64,000 nucleotides of DNA from Halothermothrix sp. (GCA_016841825.1 JAENYK010000007.1:174846-238845), one strand, 5' to 3'; positions 36,649-46,470 are shown, counted from the stretch's first letter. The notes: a model not told the origin generated them from the sequence alone. Translations and numbers: made by a program.

Positions 36649-37968
36649 TTAAGCAATAGTCACATAAATATCTTTACACAGTATATGCGGAGCATAGACT
36701 GGAGAAGCAAAAACTACAGGAGTTAATTTGTTCTCAATGGCAACCAGATTGTCTTTCCAAACCTTATAAATATTAGTTCCCAAAGCACCATTTTTGACTC
36801 TACCCACAACTTCACCATTCTCAATTTTATAAGCCATCTCCATATCACTATCAATATTACCCTGATAAAGATTACCCATCATCAAACCCGAGATATCATC
36901 AATTAATAATCCCAATTTGATCTCCTGGATCATCTCTTCTAATGAAACCTTTCCGGGTTTAAAGATCAGATTAGTAAAATTCTCTTCCATTTTAGAACTA
37001 TAGTTATTATTCATCTTAATTCCATTGCCAGTAGGTATTTTGTTCATCTCGGCAGCTGATTCTAGACTGAAAATGAAATTTTTCAAAATCCCATCTTCTA
37101 CCAGAACAGTCTTCTGCATTGGTGTACCTTCATCATCAAATTTATGAGAACCAAATCCATCCGGCATGATACCATCATCTATAAGTGTAATCATCTCATG
37201 GAAGATCTGAGTATTCATCTTTTCTTTTAATGGAGAAACTCCTTTAGCAACTAGTTGACCTTTAAATCCCTGTAGAGCCAGAGTCATTTGGTTGACAGCA
37301 GATGGTGTAAAGATAACTGGGTATCTCCCCGACTCCATAGTTACGGTCTTTCGAGATATTTTCATGCGTTCAATTAAATCATCAGCGAATTTGGTAAAAT
37401 TAATTCTCCCTCCCTGGGGAAGATAGACATCTCCAATATTGATAAAGTTGTCTCCTTCTACCAAAAGAGCTGAGCCCTGAAGAATGGATTCATATTTATC
37501 GGCAGCCAGATTCAATCCATAGGAGTTATGAATCTCTTTCGTCTCTTTTCGCCTTTGTATATTTAGAGTTACTTTAATATTCTTATCATAAGACAGAATC
37601 TTCTTTAGTACTGTCTCACCTTCACTGACCAGATCTTCGATTGATGGAGCAAAGTATTCTTCATTTGTCAGATCCAATTCAGGATAATTAGCCCCAGGTT
37701 GGACAAAATCAAAAGTTAATTTGTCTCCATAACCAGCGAACTCGACTACTTTTTTGGCATGACTATCCAGATCTGTCAAATCACTAGTAGCAATACTCCC
37801 CACTTTATCATCTTTAACCGCTTTCAAAGATAAGCCGTGTAACTTCTTGCTGGAAACCTGTTTCAAAAGACTATCCTCAAATATAATCTCATCTAAATAA
37901 TGCTTCACAAAATATGCTTCGGCTTTATCTGCACCATTATTCATAGTTAGGTTAATGATATTTTTCAT
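36649..37968 (-). CDS. TldE/PmbA-family metalloprotease subunit
   Basis: The 439-residue protein is the non-metal-binding partner of TldD in the TldD/E peptidase. FDDEGTPMQKTVLVEDGILKNFIFS and GLLIDDISGLMMGNLYQGNIDSDMEMAYKIENGEVVG are family landmarks. TldD/E opens unfolded peptides and matures some modified peptides (microcins), but no such precursor is seen nearby. It overlaps tldD by 4 nt. Confidence 0.92.
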   Translation of the reverse strand: MKNIINLTMNNGADKAEAYFVKHYLDEIIFEDSLLKQVSSKKLHGLSLKAVKDDKVGSIATSDLTDLDSHAKKVVEFAGYGDKLTFDFVQPGANYPELDLTNEEYFAPSIEDLVSEGETVLKKILSYDKNIKVTLNIQRRKETKEIHNSYGLNLAADKYESILQGSALLVEGDNFINIGDVYLPQGGRINFTKFADDLIERMKISRKTVTMESGRYPVIFTPSAVNQMTLALQGFKGQLVAKGVSPLKEKMNTQIFHEMITLIDDGIMPDGFGSHKFDDEGTPMQKTVLVEDGILKNFIFSLESAAEMNKIPTGNGIKMNNNYSSKMEENFTNLIFKPGKVSLEEMIQEIKLGLLIDDISGLMMGNLYQGNIDSDMEMAYKIENGEVVGRVKNGALGTNIYKVWKDNLVAIENKLTPVVFASPVYAPHILCKDIYVTIA

Positions 37969-39344
37969 GCCTCTTCACCCCCAATATTAACATTCTTAAT
38001 CCTAATGTGAGGAGATCCTTCGGAAGTAGGTAAACCTTGCTGACCACCTTTTCCACAACCTCCTGGAGAATTTTCTACAGTCTCATCATTGCCTATCATC
38101 TCAATGTTTTTCAGGGTTGTAAACACATTACCACTCAGGGTAACACCTTTGACCAATTCACCAAGCTTACCATTCTGAATTCGATAACCATAAACAGAAG
38201 TGAATGTAAAGTTCTCACCATTGGTCTTCCCACCACTCGCCTTTAACATATACACACCTTCGTCAATATCTTTGATCATCTCTGCAAAACTATATTTATC
38301 TCCTTCAATAACAGTTGTCCTCATTCGGGGGATAGGAGGATACTTATAGGAGATAGCCCTGGCATTACCAGTAGGGGATTCTTTCAATTTAGCTGCCGTC
38401 TCCCGGGAATGCAGTCTTTTCACTAATTTACCATCTTTGATTAGATATGTCTTCTCACAAAGAGTTCCTTCGTCATCATACTTACTGGTTCCACGTTTTC
38501 CAGGATATGGTCCATCATAAATATTAAGTTCAGGAGTTCCAAAATCCCGTCCAATCTTCATTACTTCCTGCATCTCTGGGTTCTCAGCCACATTATCACC
38601 TTCACTAAGATGACCAAAAGCTTCGTGGACAAATACTCCTGCCATATTAGGATCAAGGATTACGGTATAAAGACCCCCTTTCACTCTCGGAGCATCTACT
38701 AATGCTGCCAGACGCTGACACATTTTATGAATCTCATCTTCCAGACCGAAGATAAAATTAATGTCATCAATGCTTCCATTACCATAATAGTCATATTCAG
38801 TAATGTCACCTTTAGATGCCATACCGAGAATCATAACCTGCATATCACATTTTTCTTGAACTATGTATGTACCATCAGAGTTGGCAAATGTAATTGTAGA
38901 AAACTTCTCACTAAATCTACCTTGAGAAAAATTAATTGGTTCACCATAATTATCAATAATCTGACAATATTTTTTCACAGTATCGATTTTTTTTGCCAGA
39001 CTTACTTTCCGTGCATCACCTGGATGATCGAAGTATATCTCCTCATGTACAGGAGTCACTGCAGCATATACACTTTTAGATCTTCCAACCAATTTAGCCT
39101 GTAATACTGCTTCAGAAGCAGATTCTTCTAAGTCAGCCAGGTTATTGAAGACCACAAACCCCCAACCACCATTATTCAATACACGCACATTACCACCCGA
39201 TTCGGCTACATTTGATAATTCAGTCAATTTAGAATTTTTCATCTCAAAACCAGTCTGATCTGATTTTTCCAACCGAATCTCCATGTAATCATATTCAGAG
39301 CGATGCCGGTCAAAGATCTGTTGAAAACGTGATGTTAAGTCCAT
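37965..39344 (-). CDS. tldD: TldD-family zinc metalloprotease
   Basis: The 459-residue protein has the HExxxH zinc motif in VFVHEAFGHLSEGD and the family block GTSKYDDEGTLCEKTYLIKDGKLV. It forms the catalytic half of the TldD/E heterodimer with the overlapping downstream gene. Length is typical. Its own promoter should lie in the upstream A/T-rich gap. Confidence 0.94.
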   Translation of the reverse strand: MDLTSRFQQIFDRHRSEYDYMEIRLEKSDQTGFEMKNSKLTELSNVAESGGNVRVLNNGGWGFVVFNNLADLEESASEAVLQAKLVGRSKSVYAAVTPVHEEIYFDHPGDARKVSLAKKIDTVKKYCQIIDNYGEPINFSQGRFSEKFSTITFANSDGTYIVQEKCDMQVMILGMASKGDITEYDYYGNGSIDDINFIFGLEDEIHKMCQRLAALVDAPRVKGGLYTVILDPNMAGVFVHEAFGHLSEGDNVAENPEMQEVMKIGRDFGTPELNIYDGPYPGKRGTSKYDDEGTLCEKTYLIKDGKLVKRLHSRETAAKLKESPTGNARAISYKYPPIPRMRTTVIEGDKYSFAEMIKDIDEGVYMLKASGGKTNGENFTFTSVYGYRIQNGKLGELVKGVTLSGNVFTTLKNIEMIGNDETVENSPGGCGKGGQQGLPTSEGSPHIRIKNVNIGGEEA

Positions 39345-39553
39345 ATAAAATACCTCCTTCTTTTTATTAATATTTTTCTTGGCATTTTACCATAATATTA
39401 AGATTAATGCTAAATTTTTTTAAAGAGAACATTAAATATTCTTAGATATATTATAATCTCCTTTTTAAATTAAGTCAAGGATAATTGGCGATAATATGCT
39501 ATTTTGAAGACTATATTTTCCAAATTAGTAGATTCAGTACAATGAATTATTAG

Positions 39554-39588
39554 CAAAAAACTATCTGACTATAAAAATCAGATAGTTT
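39554..39588 (-). terminator. Terminator of the ABC exporter operon
   Basis: On the minus strand AAACTATCTGA/TCAGATAGTTT is an 11-bp perfect stem followed by TTTTTTGC. Confidence 0.85.
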
Positions 39589-39604
39589 CCAATTGATGAC
39601 TAAA

Positions 39605-40330
39605 TTAATCAACTTTGACTGTGAACTTTTTATAAAACAAATATAGATAGAATAAGTGACAGAACACTCCTCCCACTAAATAAAGCCAATAAAAATTATC
39701 AGTTCCGAAACTGGCTAAAAATGCTTCTATTACCCAATATGTTGGGAAAATCCCCAGTAAAACCTCCCACCTGACAACAAGCAAATACGCAGCAAGCGGT
39801 GCTAAAAATAGTAATCCAGTTGCTTTAGACAATGCCAGACCTTCTACCTTATTCTCAGCAAAAACTCCTAAAAATAATACGATTATCGGTGCTTCCAGAG
39901 CAGTTAAAATATTCACCGGAATTAATTTAAAATAATTCATTTCCACCAAATTTGTCAATGGTAATAAAAAAGAACTAAGAAGAAAGCTCAATATCATTGG
40001 GTTCAAAACACGTAGTATCAGGTATCCAGATTTGGTTAAAGGGGTAACTGAATAATAAAGTAACATATTTTCATCCCGTTCATCCAATATAATAAAGCCA
40101 ACTAACATTCCGATCATCATCGGAGTCATCATCAGCAAAAAACCTACTATAAATTGATAATGCACAGTCAGATCAAACTCCAACTTATCCAGCAAAATCT
40201 CTGCTATCAGAGGAATGCCAAACCTGATTAGCAAAGTGATTAACAAGGGAACCAGGATAGCAATAAAAAGTAACGGATCGCGACTAAGATCTTTTAAGTC
40301 TCTATAAGAAAAAGCAAGTATCTTTTTCAT
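39605..40330 (-). CDS. ABC transporter permease (second subunit)
   Basis: From the ATG at 40330, about 241 residues with about six hydrophobic segments, an ABC-2-type permease. AGGTGG lies 5 nt upstream and the start overlaps the preceding stop as ATGA, so I prefer it to the longer frame at 40384. It forms an exporter with the other permease and the ATPase upstream. The substrate is unknown, but control by a TetR regulator suggests a drug or toxic compound. Confidence 0.87.
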   Translation of the reverse strand: MKKILAFSYRDLKDLSRDPLLFIAILVPLLITLLIRFGIPLIAEILLDKLEFDLTVHYQFIVGFLLMMTPMMIGMLVGFIILDERDENMLLYYSVTPLTKSGYLILRVLNPMILSFLLSSFLLPLTNLVEMNYFKLIPVNILTALEAPIIVLFLGVFAENKVEGLALSKATGLLFLAPLAAYLLVVRWEVLLGIFPTYWVIEAFLASFGTDNFYWLYLVGGVFCHLFYLYLFYKKFTVKVD

Positions 40331-41031
40331 CGGCCACCACCTATTTTTAAAATAATATATTTGTGGAACCAACATCTGGCCCATTGATATCCTATACCAA
40401 TCCAGACCACCAGATTAACAACAGCAAGCAATAGTTCAGTCAATGGAACATCTTGAAAAATTGCAGTCAGAAGTACAAGTGAACCTTTCCCTGGTAATAG
40501 ATAGAATAAAGGTGTTTTGAACAATCCTAAATACTCTACAATTGGTAGAACAAACACGATCATCACAAAAGGTGACACCATGATATACTGGTTGAGGTTC
40601 TTTGAACGGGCAACCAGAGCTAAACCTAATAAAGTATAGAATAGAGAACTTAATATTACTCCGATAAGCAGAGGTAATAATTTGAAACCACTCCCAAAGG
40701 TAAAAACTAAAATGCCCATACTGGCTAGTACAGCAATCAAAGTTAAGGACAATAGTTTGGCGATAAAGTACTCTTTAATCCTTAAGGGGGTCACAAATAA
40801 CCTCTCCAGAATGTTCTGCCCTTTTTCCAATAAAACGATCCCTCCAATAAAGAAAAAACCTAATACCGCTGGATCGGTAAAGATAACCAGAACCGCTGCG
40901 AAATCTCTCACAGACTCTGGAACTAAATGCAGGATAAGAATGTAGATCAGACTAATAAAAAAATATACATAATAAAACCCATGTCGAAATTGAAATCTTA
41001 TATCATGCCAGATAGCTGATAAAAGTCTCAT
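40327..41031 (-). CDS. ABC transporter permease (first subunit)
   Basis: The 234-residue protein has about six membrane segments (for example FAAVLVIFTDPAVLGFFFIGGIVLL and YIMVSPFVMIVFVLPIVEYLGLF), consistent with an ABC-2 permease. It overlaps both the ATPase gene (4 nt) and the second permease (4 nt), so the subunits are made together. Confidence 0.86.
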   Translation of the reverse strand: MRLLSAIWHDIRFQFRHGFYYVYFFISLIYILILHLVPESVRDFAAVLVIFTDPAVLGFFFIGGIVLLEKGQNILERLFVTPLRIKEYFIAKLLSLTLIAVLASMGILVFTFGSGFKLLPLLIGVILSSLFYTLLGLALVARSKNLNQYIMVSPFVMIVFVLPIVEYLGLFKTPLFYLLPGKGSLVLLTAIFQDVPLTELLLAVVNLVVWIGIGYQWARCWFHKYIILKIGGGR

Positions 41032-41882
41032 AGCAAACTCCTCCCGGTCACCTGGATAAAAACATCTTCCAGAGTCGCTTCCAGAGTATGCATCGTCTCG
41101 ATCTCTCTATCTTTGATTAAGTGCAAAAAGGTTTGATTTGTGCCTATATTTTTTAATTCAAAATCCGAGTGTTTAATCTGTCCATTCTCACGGTATTCAG
41201 TCCGAAGAAGTTTTTTCCCATAATCAATCTTCATCTGACGGGGTGAATCAATTAAGTTTATCTTTCCATCAACGATAAAAGCTACTCGATCACAGATATC
41301 ATCTGCAACGTTCATATTATGAGTGGTAAGAAAGATGGTTTTTCCTTCATTTTTCTTTTGAACAATTATCTCTTTCACTACTTTAGCATTAACTGGATCA
41401 AGTCCTGATGTAGGCTCATCTAAAAAAATAATCTCCGGTCTATTTAAAAACGCACGACAAAAATTTAATCTCATCTTCATTCCTTTAGAATAATTTGCCA
41501 CTCTGGTGTTTATATCATTTTCCAGATTAACCATGGTTAAGAGTTTTTTTGGATCTTCAGTCTGACCAGAGTATAGTGACCGAAAGAATTCTAAATTCTC
41601 CAGTGCAGTAAATTTACTATACAGATTAGGGAATTCAAAAGCTACTCCAATTTTTTCATAATAGTTAGCTGTGTGTTCACTAACCTCTTTACCTGAAACC
41701 CTGACACTACCGAAATAATTCTTCAAAACTCCGATGATGATCTTCTGAGTAGTACTTTTCCCAGAACCAGATGGACCCAAAAAACCAAAAATCTCACCTT
41801 TGTGGATGGAGAAGTCTAACCCCTTGATAGTGTCAGCAGAACTTCCTGGATAACTAAATTTCAAATTTTTGATCTCAATCAT
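41028..41882 (-). CDS. ABC transporter ATP-binding protein
   Basis: From the ATG at 41882 it is about 284 residues. Walker A GPSGSGKST, signature YSKGMKMRLN (a variant of LSGGQ, common in ABC-2 ATPases), Walker B EIIFLDEPTSGLDP and the switch His in TTHNM are present. AAGGAG lies 10 nt upstream; a frame from 41915 would overlap the tetR end. It powers the two permeases downstream. Confidence 0.92.
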   Translation of the reverse strand: MIEIKNLKFSYPGSSADTIKGLDFSIHKGEIFGFLGPSGSGKSTTQKIIIGVLKNYFGSVRVSGKEVSEHTANYYEKIGVAFEFPNLYSKFTALENLEFFRSLYSGQTEDPKKLLTMVNLENDINTRVANYSKGMKMRLNFCRAFLNRPEIIFLDEPTSGLDPVNAKVVKEIIVQKKNEGKTIFLTTHNMNVADDICDRVAFIVDGKINLIDSPRQMKIDYGKKLLRTEYRENGQIKHSDFELKNIGTNQTFLHLIKDREIETMHTLEATLEDVFIQVTGRSLL

Positions 41883-41889
41883 AATTCCC

Positions 41890-42495
41890 TCACTCCTTTC
41901 CAGTAAACAACCCATCTGTAATTAGATCTATCAATAGATCCATAATAGCTGCAAAATATTTTTCACCTATCTCTTTTTTATGCAGTGTGAGAAGAAAAAT
42001 AGCACGAATTATTCCCGAAATGAGTTGTGGATCTTGAGTAATCATCTTGCCCTCACTTTGCCAAAGAGTGATTAGCGGTAAAAGAGCATCTGTATCCCTC
42101 TGTTGATGGGCGTCAATCTTTTCCTGGGGCAATCTACGAATTAACAGTTCATACTCCTCTTCCAGAAAAATCTGCTTTAAAAATGGATTTTCAGCTGCGG
42201 CTATTAGACCTTGTTTGAGCATCTGTCTAAAAGATTCCTTCTCTTTATCTGTCTGGAAGAATACTGACAGCAGCTCATTTTTCAGGATCTCTTCTTCCCT
42301 CTCCAAAATAGTAAAATATAACTCCTCTTTGGAATCGAAAAATTTGTAGAATGAACCCTGAGCAATACCGACTGCATCGGTTAGGTTCTTAATACTTGTT
42401 TTTTTTAGACCATATCTGGCAAACAGACCACGACCTTTCTCCAATAAATTATTACAAATAAGCTCCTTCTCTCTGTCATCAAAAGCTTTAACCAT
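41890..42495 (-). CDS. TetR family transcriptional regulator
   Basis: From the ATG at 42495 (AAGGAG 8 nt upstream) it is about 201 residues. The N-terminal helix-turn-helix is clear: LFARYGLKKTSIKNLTDAVGIAQGSFYKFFDSKEELYFTIL. The C-terminal part is a helical ligand domain. It is the first gene of the ABC exporter operon and probably represses it through the palindrome at 42532. Confidence 0.92.
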   Translation of the reverse strand: MVKAFDDREKELICNNLLEKGRGLFARYGLKKTSIKNLTDAVGIAQGSFYKFFDSKEELYFTILEREEEILKNELLSVFFQTDKEKESFRQMLKQGLIAAAENPFLKQIFLEEEYELLIRRLPQEKIDAHQQRDTDALLPLITLWQSEGKMITQDPQLISGIIRAIFLLTLHKKEIGEKYFAAIMDLLIDLITDGLFTGKE

Positions 42496-42531
42496 TAAAA
42501 CACTCCTTTCCAAAATAATCATTACACCTGT

Positions 42532-42568
42532 GTTTATATGAATATTTTTATTTTATATTCATATAAAC
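42532..42568. promoter_or_regulatory. Perfect 14-bp inverted repeat, probable TetR operator
   Basis: GTTTATATGAATAT and ATATTCATATAAAC are exact reverse complements around a 9-bp A/T spacer, about 40-70 nt upstream of the tetR start. The position fits an autoregulatory operator over the promoter. Confidence 0.7.
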
Positions 42569-42640
42569 ATTATAAACTTATCTCTATGCTTTGTCAATAG
42601 TTTTATAAAAAACCTTATTTGAACGCTTACATATAAAAGC

Positions 42641-42687
42641 AAATAAGTTCCGACAGGCTTTCAGCCAGTATGTATCGGAACTTATTT
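42641..42687. terminator. 13-bp hairpin in the gap upstream of tetR
   Basis: AAATAAGTTCCGA/TCGGAACTTATTT is a perfect stem, with a nested GGCT/AGCC hairpin in its 21-nt loop. It lies after the small Cys-containing frames. It may terminate them, though the T-run is weak. Confidence 0.45.
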
Positions 42688-42739
42688 ACTTCCCAACAAA
42701 GTTTACTTCTGAGACATTGAATAAAAGGGGTCATTTCAA

Positions 42740-42847
42740 CTAATTGTTTGCTTTCTCTTTCTTACAACTACAATTATTCTCCAAATTTAAGCTCATACAG
42801 AGATCTGTATCAATCTCCACGTTAAGTCTTTCACATAATACCAACAT
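42740..42847 (-). CDS. Small cysteine-containing peptide, unknown
   Basis: A 35-codon frame reading MLVLCERLNVEIDTDLCMSL, then NLENNCSCKKEKANN. It has four Cys, of which two form CSC near the end. AAGGAGGG lies 7 nt before the ATG, an excellent ribosome-binding site, which is the main reason to list it. It overlaps the end of the frame above in another register. I know no family for it. Confidence 0.4.
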   Translation of the reverse strand: MLVLCERLNVEIDTDLCMSLNLENNCSCKKEKANN

Positions 42848-43014
42848 ATCCTATCCCTCCTTCGAACATTTGATTTGTCTGAGCATGATGTAAATTTTGT
42901 GCATAAAGTTCCTGAGTTTGAGTCATTTTTCACAAAATTGCTAACATTATAAGCCGAGCTATAATAGTTGGACCAAAATCTACACTCAGGATAATCGCAA
43001 ATCTGGTCGACCAT
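42793..43014 (-). CDS. Small DUF1540-like cysteine protein, doubtful
   Basis: The frame from the ATG at 43014 begins MVDQICDYPECRFWSNYY and later has TLCTKFTSC. This spacing resembles a DUF1540 metal-binding domain in which one central Cys has become Ser (SSAY). The tail after residue ~45 looks unrelated and overlaps the next small frame. A short GGAG-taca-ATG precedes it. It may be a decaying copy. Confidence 0.35.
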   Translation of the reverse strand: MVDQICDYPECRFWSNYYSSAYNVSNFVKNDSNSGTLCTKFTSCSDKSNVRRRDRICWYYVKDLTWRLIQISV

Positions 43015-43464
43015 TGTACTCCTAGTATTCCCCAATGACCTGCTTTAATTATTATATTCTAAAAAGCTGATTTTGCTTAGTACAATAGATTGTCCACATT
43101 TGAGTAAGCATCATAGACAAAAAAAGAGGGATAATCCCTCTAAATAATAATCTTACTCTTCGACTAATTGCATTATCTTCTTACACCCCTTTTGGCCTAA
43201 TTATTTTTTATATAATCTCTTCCTGCTCAGTTAGAGAAAGCACTGTATCATCTAATTGTAATACATATCAAAAAAATGAGAAGACTGACGTCAAACAGTC
43301 TCCTCATTTTTAACAGAATTGCTGTCGCAACTCTACTCCTTGTAGCAACATTATAACATATTGTTGCTTATATTGCAACTATTTTTTGAAATAAATATTG
43401 CATTTCAAAAATGGTTTTTTATAACCATAATAAATCACCTTTTTAACTCAGTCTTGACCACCAC
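43015..43464. other. Gap with terminator-like hairpins
   Basis: Apart from the hairpin at 43271-43312 and a small one near 43130 (AGAGGGAT/ATCCCTCT), I find only short minus-strand coding-like scraps near 43160-43250. There is no intact gene. Confidence 0.35.
43271..43312. terminator. Strong bidirectional hairpin
   Basis: AAAAATGAGaAGACTG/CAGTCTcCTCATTTTT pairs over about 15 bp with an 8-nt loop and A- and T-tracts on both sides. No intact gene ends here, so it may be left from a lost gene. Confidence 0.7.
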
Positions 43465-43549
43465 ATCTGGTGGAATGTCGTATTCCCGGCATTGCTGCCG
43501 TTTTTTATTCTGGCAAAAGTTTTAATGGGGCTTGGAGAAGTTAATGCCA
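43465..43549 (+). pseudogene. Fragment of ylbJ (85 bp)
   Basis: These 85 bp match 49986-50070 inside intact ylbJ with 6 differences (about 93%) and no gaps. Translated in that frame they read WWNVVFPALLPFFILAKVLMG. Flanking bases do not match. The fragment lies on the left of the CRISPR arrays and the intact gene on the right. Confidence 0.88.
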
Positions 43550-43590
43550 CTCGAATATTCAACACAAACCTCCAAATACTTCTGCAGTGT

Positions 43591-43617
43591 AAAAAAACCA
43601 CCTCGAAAGGTGGTTTT
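43591..43617. terminator. Hairpin next to the ylbJ fragment
   Basis: AAAACCACCT/AGGTGGTTTT is a perfect 10-bp stem with a short loop, preceded by an A-run. Read on the minus strand it would end the TM2-type remnant. Confidence 0.65.
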
Positions 43618-43633
43618 GATGTCGCTAATATGC

Positions 43634-43790
43634 TCTCGCTCCATATTTTTGTGCAAATCTGTATTCGCTTGAAGCAAGATATGAAATCCCCTCAATTATA
43701 CCTATGATGGAAGGAATCAACGTCCAACACAAGTTCCTATCGCTTCTCGCTCTTTATGTTGATAACAGTTCATCTAAACGTCCTCCTTTT
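43634..43790 (-). pseudogene. Remnant of a B-box/TM2-type membrane protein
   Basis: After AAAGGAGG an ATG at 43790 opens MNCYQHKEREAIGTCVG, like the start of B-box zinc-finger proteins of Firmicutes, then hits a stop. Another frame continues CWTLIPSIIGIIEGISYLAS, SEYRFAQKYG and a stop, like the end of a TM2-domain protein. The joint looks like an internal deletion that removed the middle of the gene. Confidence 0.6.
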
Positions 43791-43900
43791 AATTTTAATA
43801 TAAATTTCGATATTAAACAAAATATTCCTGCTTAAAATAAAAAAAGACCACCTATACTTAGCTGGTATAAACAATCTATTTATATGGTATTTTCCCATAA

Positions 43901-44182
43901 TTACCTGACTCTTTTCAAAATAAACTCATCATGCTTGACAACTTCTGCTTCTATGCGTTCTAACCTAGCAGTGTTTTGTATCTGACCATCAAACAAAGCT
44001 GACAATTTCTCTCCATGATCTTGCTCTATAGTAAGGACTGTTTTCTTGATATCTTTAACTTCGCTTTCTAGATTTTTTTGTCTTCCCTCTAATTTTTTCT
44101 GTCCCTCTTTTAAGTCATCTACAGTTTTCGTTAGAGTTCCTACCTGATCAACAATAAGTTCTAACAATTCTCGATCAGTCAT
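43901..44182 (-). CDS. Small coiled-coil protein, unknown
   Basis: A 93-residue protein beginning MTDRELLELIVDQVGTLTKTV, with heptad-type sequence through most of its length (KEGQKKLEGRQKNLESEVKDIKK) and ALFDG near residue 65. Similar hypothetical proteins occur in Clostridia; function unknown. GAGGTG lies 6 nt before the ATG at 44182; the GTG at 44191 is the alternative. A paralogue at 46471-46755, beside the second array, is broken by an amber codon. Confidence 0.75.
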   Translation of the reverse strand: MTDRELLELIVDQVGTLTKTVDDLKEGQKKLEGRQKNLESEVKDIKKTVLTIEQDHGEKLSALFDGQIQNTARLERIEAEVVKHDEFILKRVR

Positions 44183-44279
44183 TTTACTCACCTCTCTTTA
44201 GGGTCATAGTTTATCTATTCTCTGTCTAAAACGATTTTCCTTCTGGATTGCTGGAAGGATATTATAGGTGGACGACATC

Positions 44280-46300
44280 ATTTCAATTATGTGCCCGTGT
44301 GGGGTGCGACCTAAGATAGACTGGATAAAGGGGGAAGTAACCCATATTTCAATCCACGCACCCGCATGGGGTGCGACTCAATCTTAGTTCTACTAATGAG
44401 CCAACTCAGAATTTCAATCCGCGCACCCGCATGGGGTGCGACCCCTGCTCCTGCGTTGTGGTGCAATTTGCACAACGATTTCAATCCACGCACCCGCATG
44501 GGGTGCGACCTGGTGACTTAACAAATATGTGTGTTAGCCCAGAAGATTTCAATCCACGCACCCGCATGGGGTGCGACCTTCATGAGGAGGCAAAACAAGT
44601 GAGTGGCATAAAATTTCAATCCACGCACCCGCATGGGGTGCGACAAGACAATGTTCGCTAATTCCGAAATCTATGAAATTTCAATCCACGCACCCGCATG
44701 GGGTGCGACAGTCACAGTTACAAAGTCTTAGGTGATGACTAATATTTCAATCCACGCACCCGCATGGGGTGCGACGAGGCGACCACGGATAAGAAGTGTA
44801 TCGTAGTATTTATTTCAATCCACGCACCCGCATGGGGTGCGACAAAGACTTAATATCTATAGGTTCAAAACGTCGTGTATTTCAATCCACGCACCCGCAT
44901 GGGGTGCGACTCTAGCATTATGTTCTTAAGGACTGCGATCAATAATTTCAATCCACGCACCCGCATGGGGTGCGACTGTATATCTGACATAGTTGATAGC
45001 CTTGATGATATTTCAATCCACGCACCCGCATGGGGTGCGACCATCTTTTGCTATCTCTAAAAGACTAACTTTAGATTTCAATCCACGCACCCGCATGGGG
45101 TGCGACTCAGTATGGCTCAGTATTTGGTCTTTGGTCATATTTCAATCCACGCACCCGCATGGGGTGCGACTTATAGTTTGCTTTTTCTCCTTTTAACATA
45201 GATGATTTCAATCCACGCACCCGCATGGGGTGCGACACTCCTTTTTTGTATTTTTTAGAGAACTTTTTAGAATTTCAATCCACGCACCCGCATGGGGTGC
45301 GACAAAATTATCTATAGTAATATAACTTTGTATCAACATTTCAATCCACGCACCCGCATGGGGTGCGACAAAATTATCTATAGTAATATAACTTTGTATC
45401 AACATTTCAATCCACGCACCCGCATGGGGTGCGACGTTAATAACATTTCCTTAAGTTGATCTCGCCACAAATTTCAATCCACGCACCCGCATGGGGTGCG
45501 ACAGAGCTTATTATAAGATCATATCCTTTTAAGTTGAATTTCAATCCACGCACCCGCATGGGGTGCGACACAATTTCATGGTTGCTGAAATTAATGGCGA
45601 TTATATTTCAATCCACGCACCCGCATGGGGTGCGACTTCATGCTGTAACTCCATCCTGCACACCGCAATCTATTTCAATCCACGCACCCGCATGGGGTGC
45701 GACATAATTTTCTTCTTTTTCCTTCGCTTCTTCTTTTATTTCAATCCACGCACCCGCATGGGGTGCGACATTAGTGCAACACTAGAAAAGCTGAATTTGT
45801 CCATTTCAATCCACGCACCCGCATGGGGTGCGACACAAAATAAAAAGCGAAAGGGGTTTTGAAAATGTTATTTCAATCCACGCACCCGCATGGGGTGCGA
45901 CATTAGTCGTCAGTCAAATCATAGCTATACAAAATAAGATTTCAATCCACGCACCCGCATGGGGTGCGACTGGAAATGATATAGTCTATAGTTTCGGCAA
46001 AGATATTTCAATCCACGCACCCGCATGGGGTGCGACCTAAGATGACAAATACGGATGTAATTAACGCTCGATTTCAATCCACGCACCCGCATGGGGTGCG
46101 ACTCTTGTTTTTCAGGCTTTTGACTTTTTCCAAATGATTTCAATCCACGCACCCGCATGGGGTGCGACTAGATCCAAACAGATCATTCTCCAGATAAACA
46201 TAATTTCAATCCACGCACCCGCATGGGGTGCGACGGGGAAGTATTAGGCAAACATTCAGAGGTATCTGATTTCAATCCACGCACCCGCATGGGGTGCGAC
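44280..46300 (-). CRISPR. CRISPR array 1, type I-C-like repeats, 30 intact repeats plus a degenerate one
   Basis: 32-bp repeats at 65-68-bp steps from 44346 to 46300, with 29 spacers of about 33-36 bp. On the minus strand the repeat starts GTCGCACCCC and ends GGATTGAAAT, the type I-C pattern; the core reads ATGCGGG. A degenerate repeat at 44280-44310 marks the leader-distal end. Its core is GTGTG-type like array 2. The second repeat has one A-to-G change. The leader is on the right, so transcription runs leftward. Two neighbouring spacers (45304-45337, 45370-45403) are identical. Confidence 0.97.
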
Positions 46301-46467
46301 AGTACCCAGAGAAAACGCAGTAATACCAACGTCTCATTTGACGGTTTCCGCGAACCTCAAAAATCTCCTACATTTTTCACCTAAAAATTTGGACTTAAAT
46401 CGTCTCAAGCTAGATGTGACAACGGGTGCGAACCTCCCGGGGTTTTCATGTGTGCTTCGGGTTCGCG
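46301..46467 (-). promoter_or_regulatory. Leader of CRISPR array 1
   Basis: These ~167 bp directly after the last repeat match the leader of array 2 with only about 5 substitutions. They contain a GCGAACC/GGTTCGC inverted repeat near 46430-46467, as in other type I-C leaders. Confidence 0.85.
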
Positions 46468-46470
46468 AAT

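Noticed and set aside
43160-43250. Minus-strand scraps reading DDTVLSLTEQEEII and KKIMQLVEE
   Set aside because: Too short, in different frames and without recognisable family; noted only as gap content.
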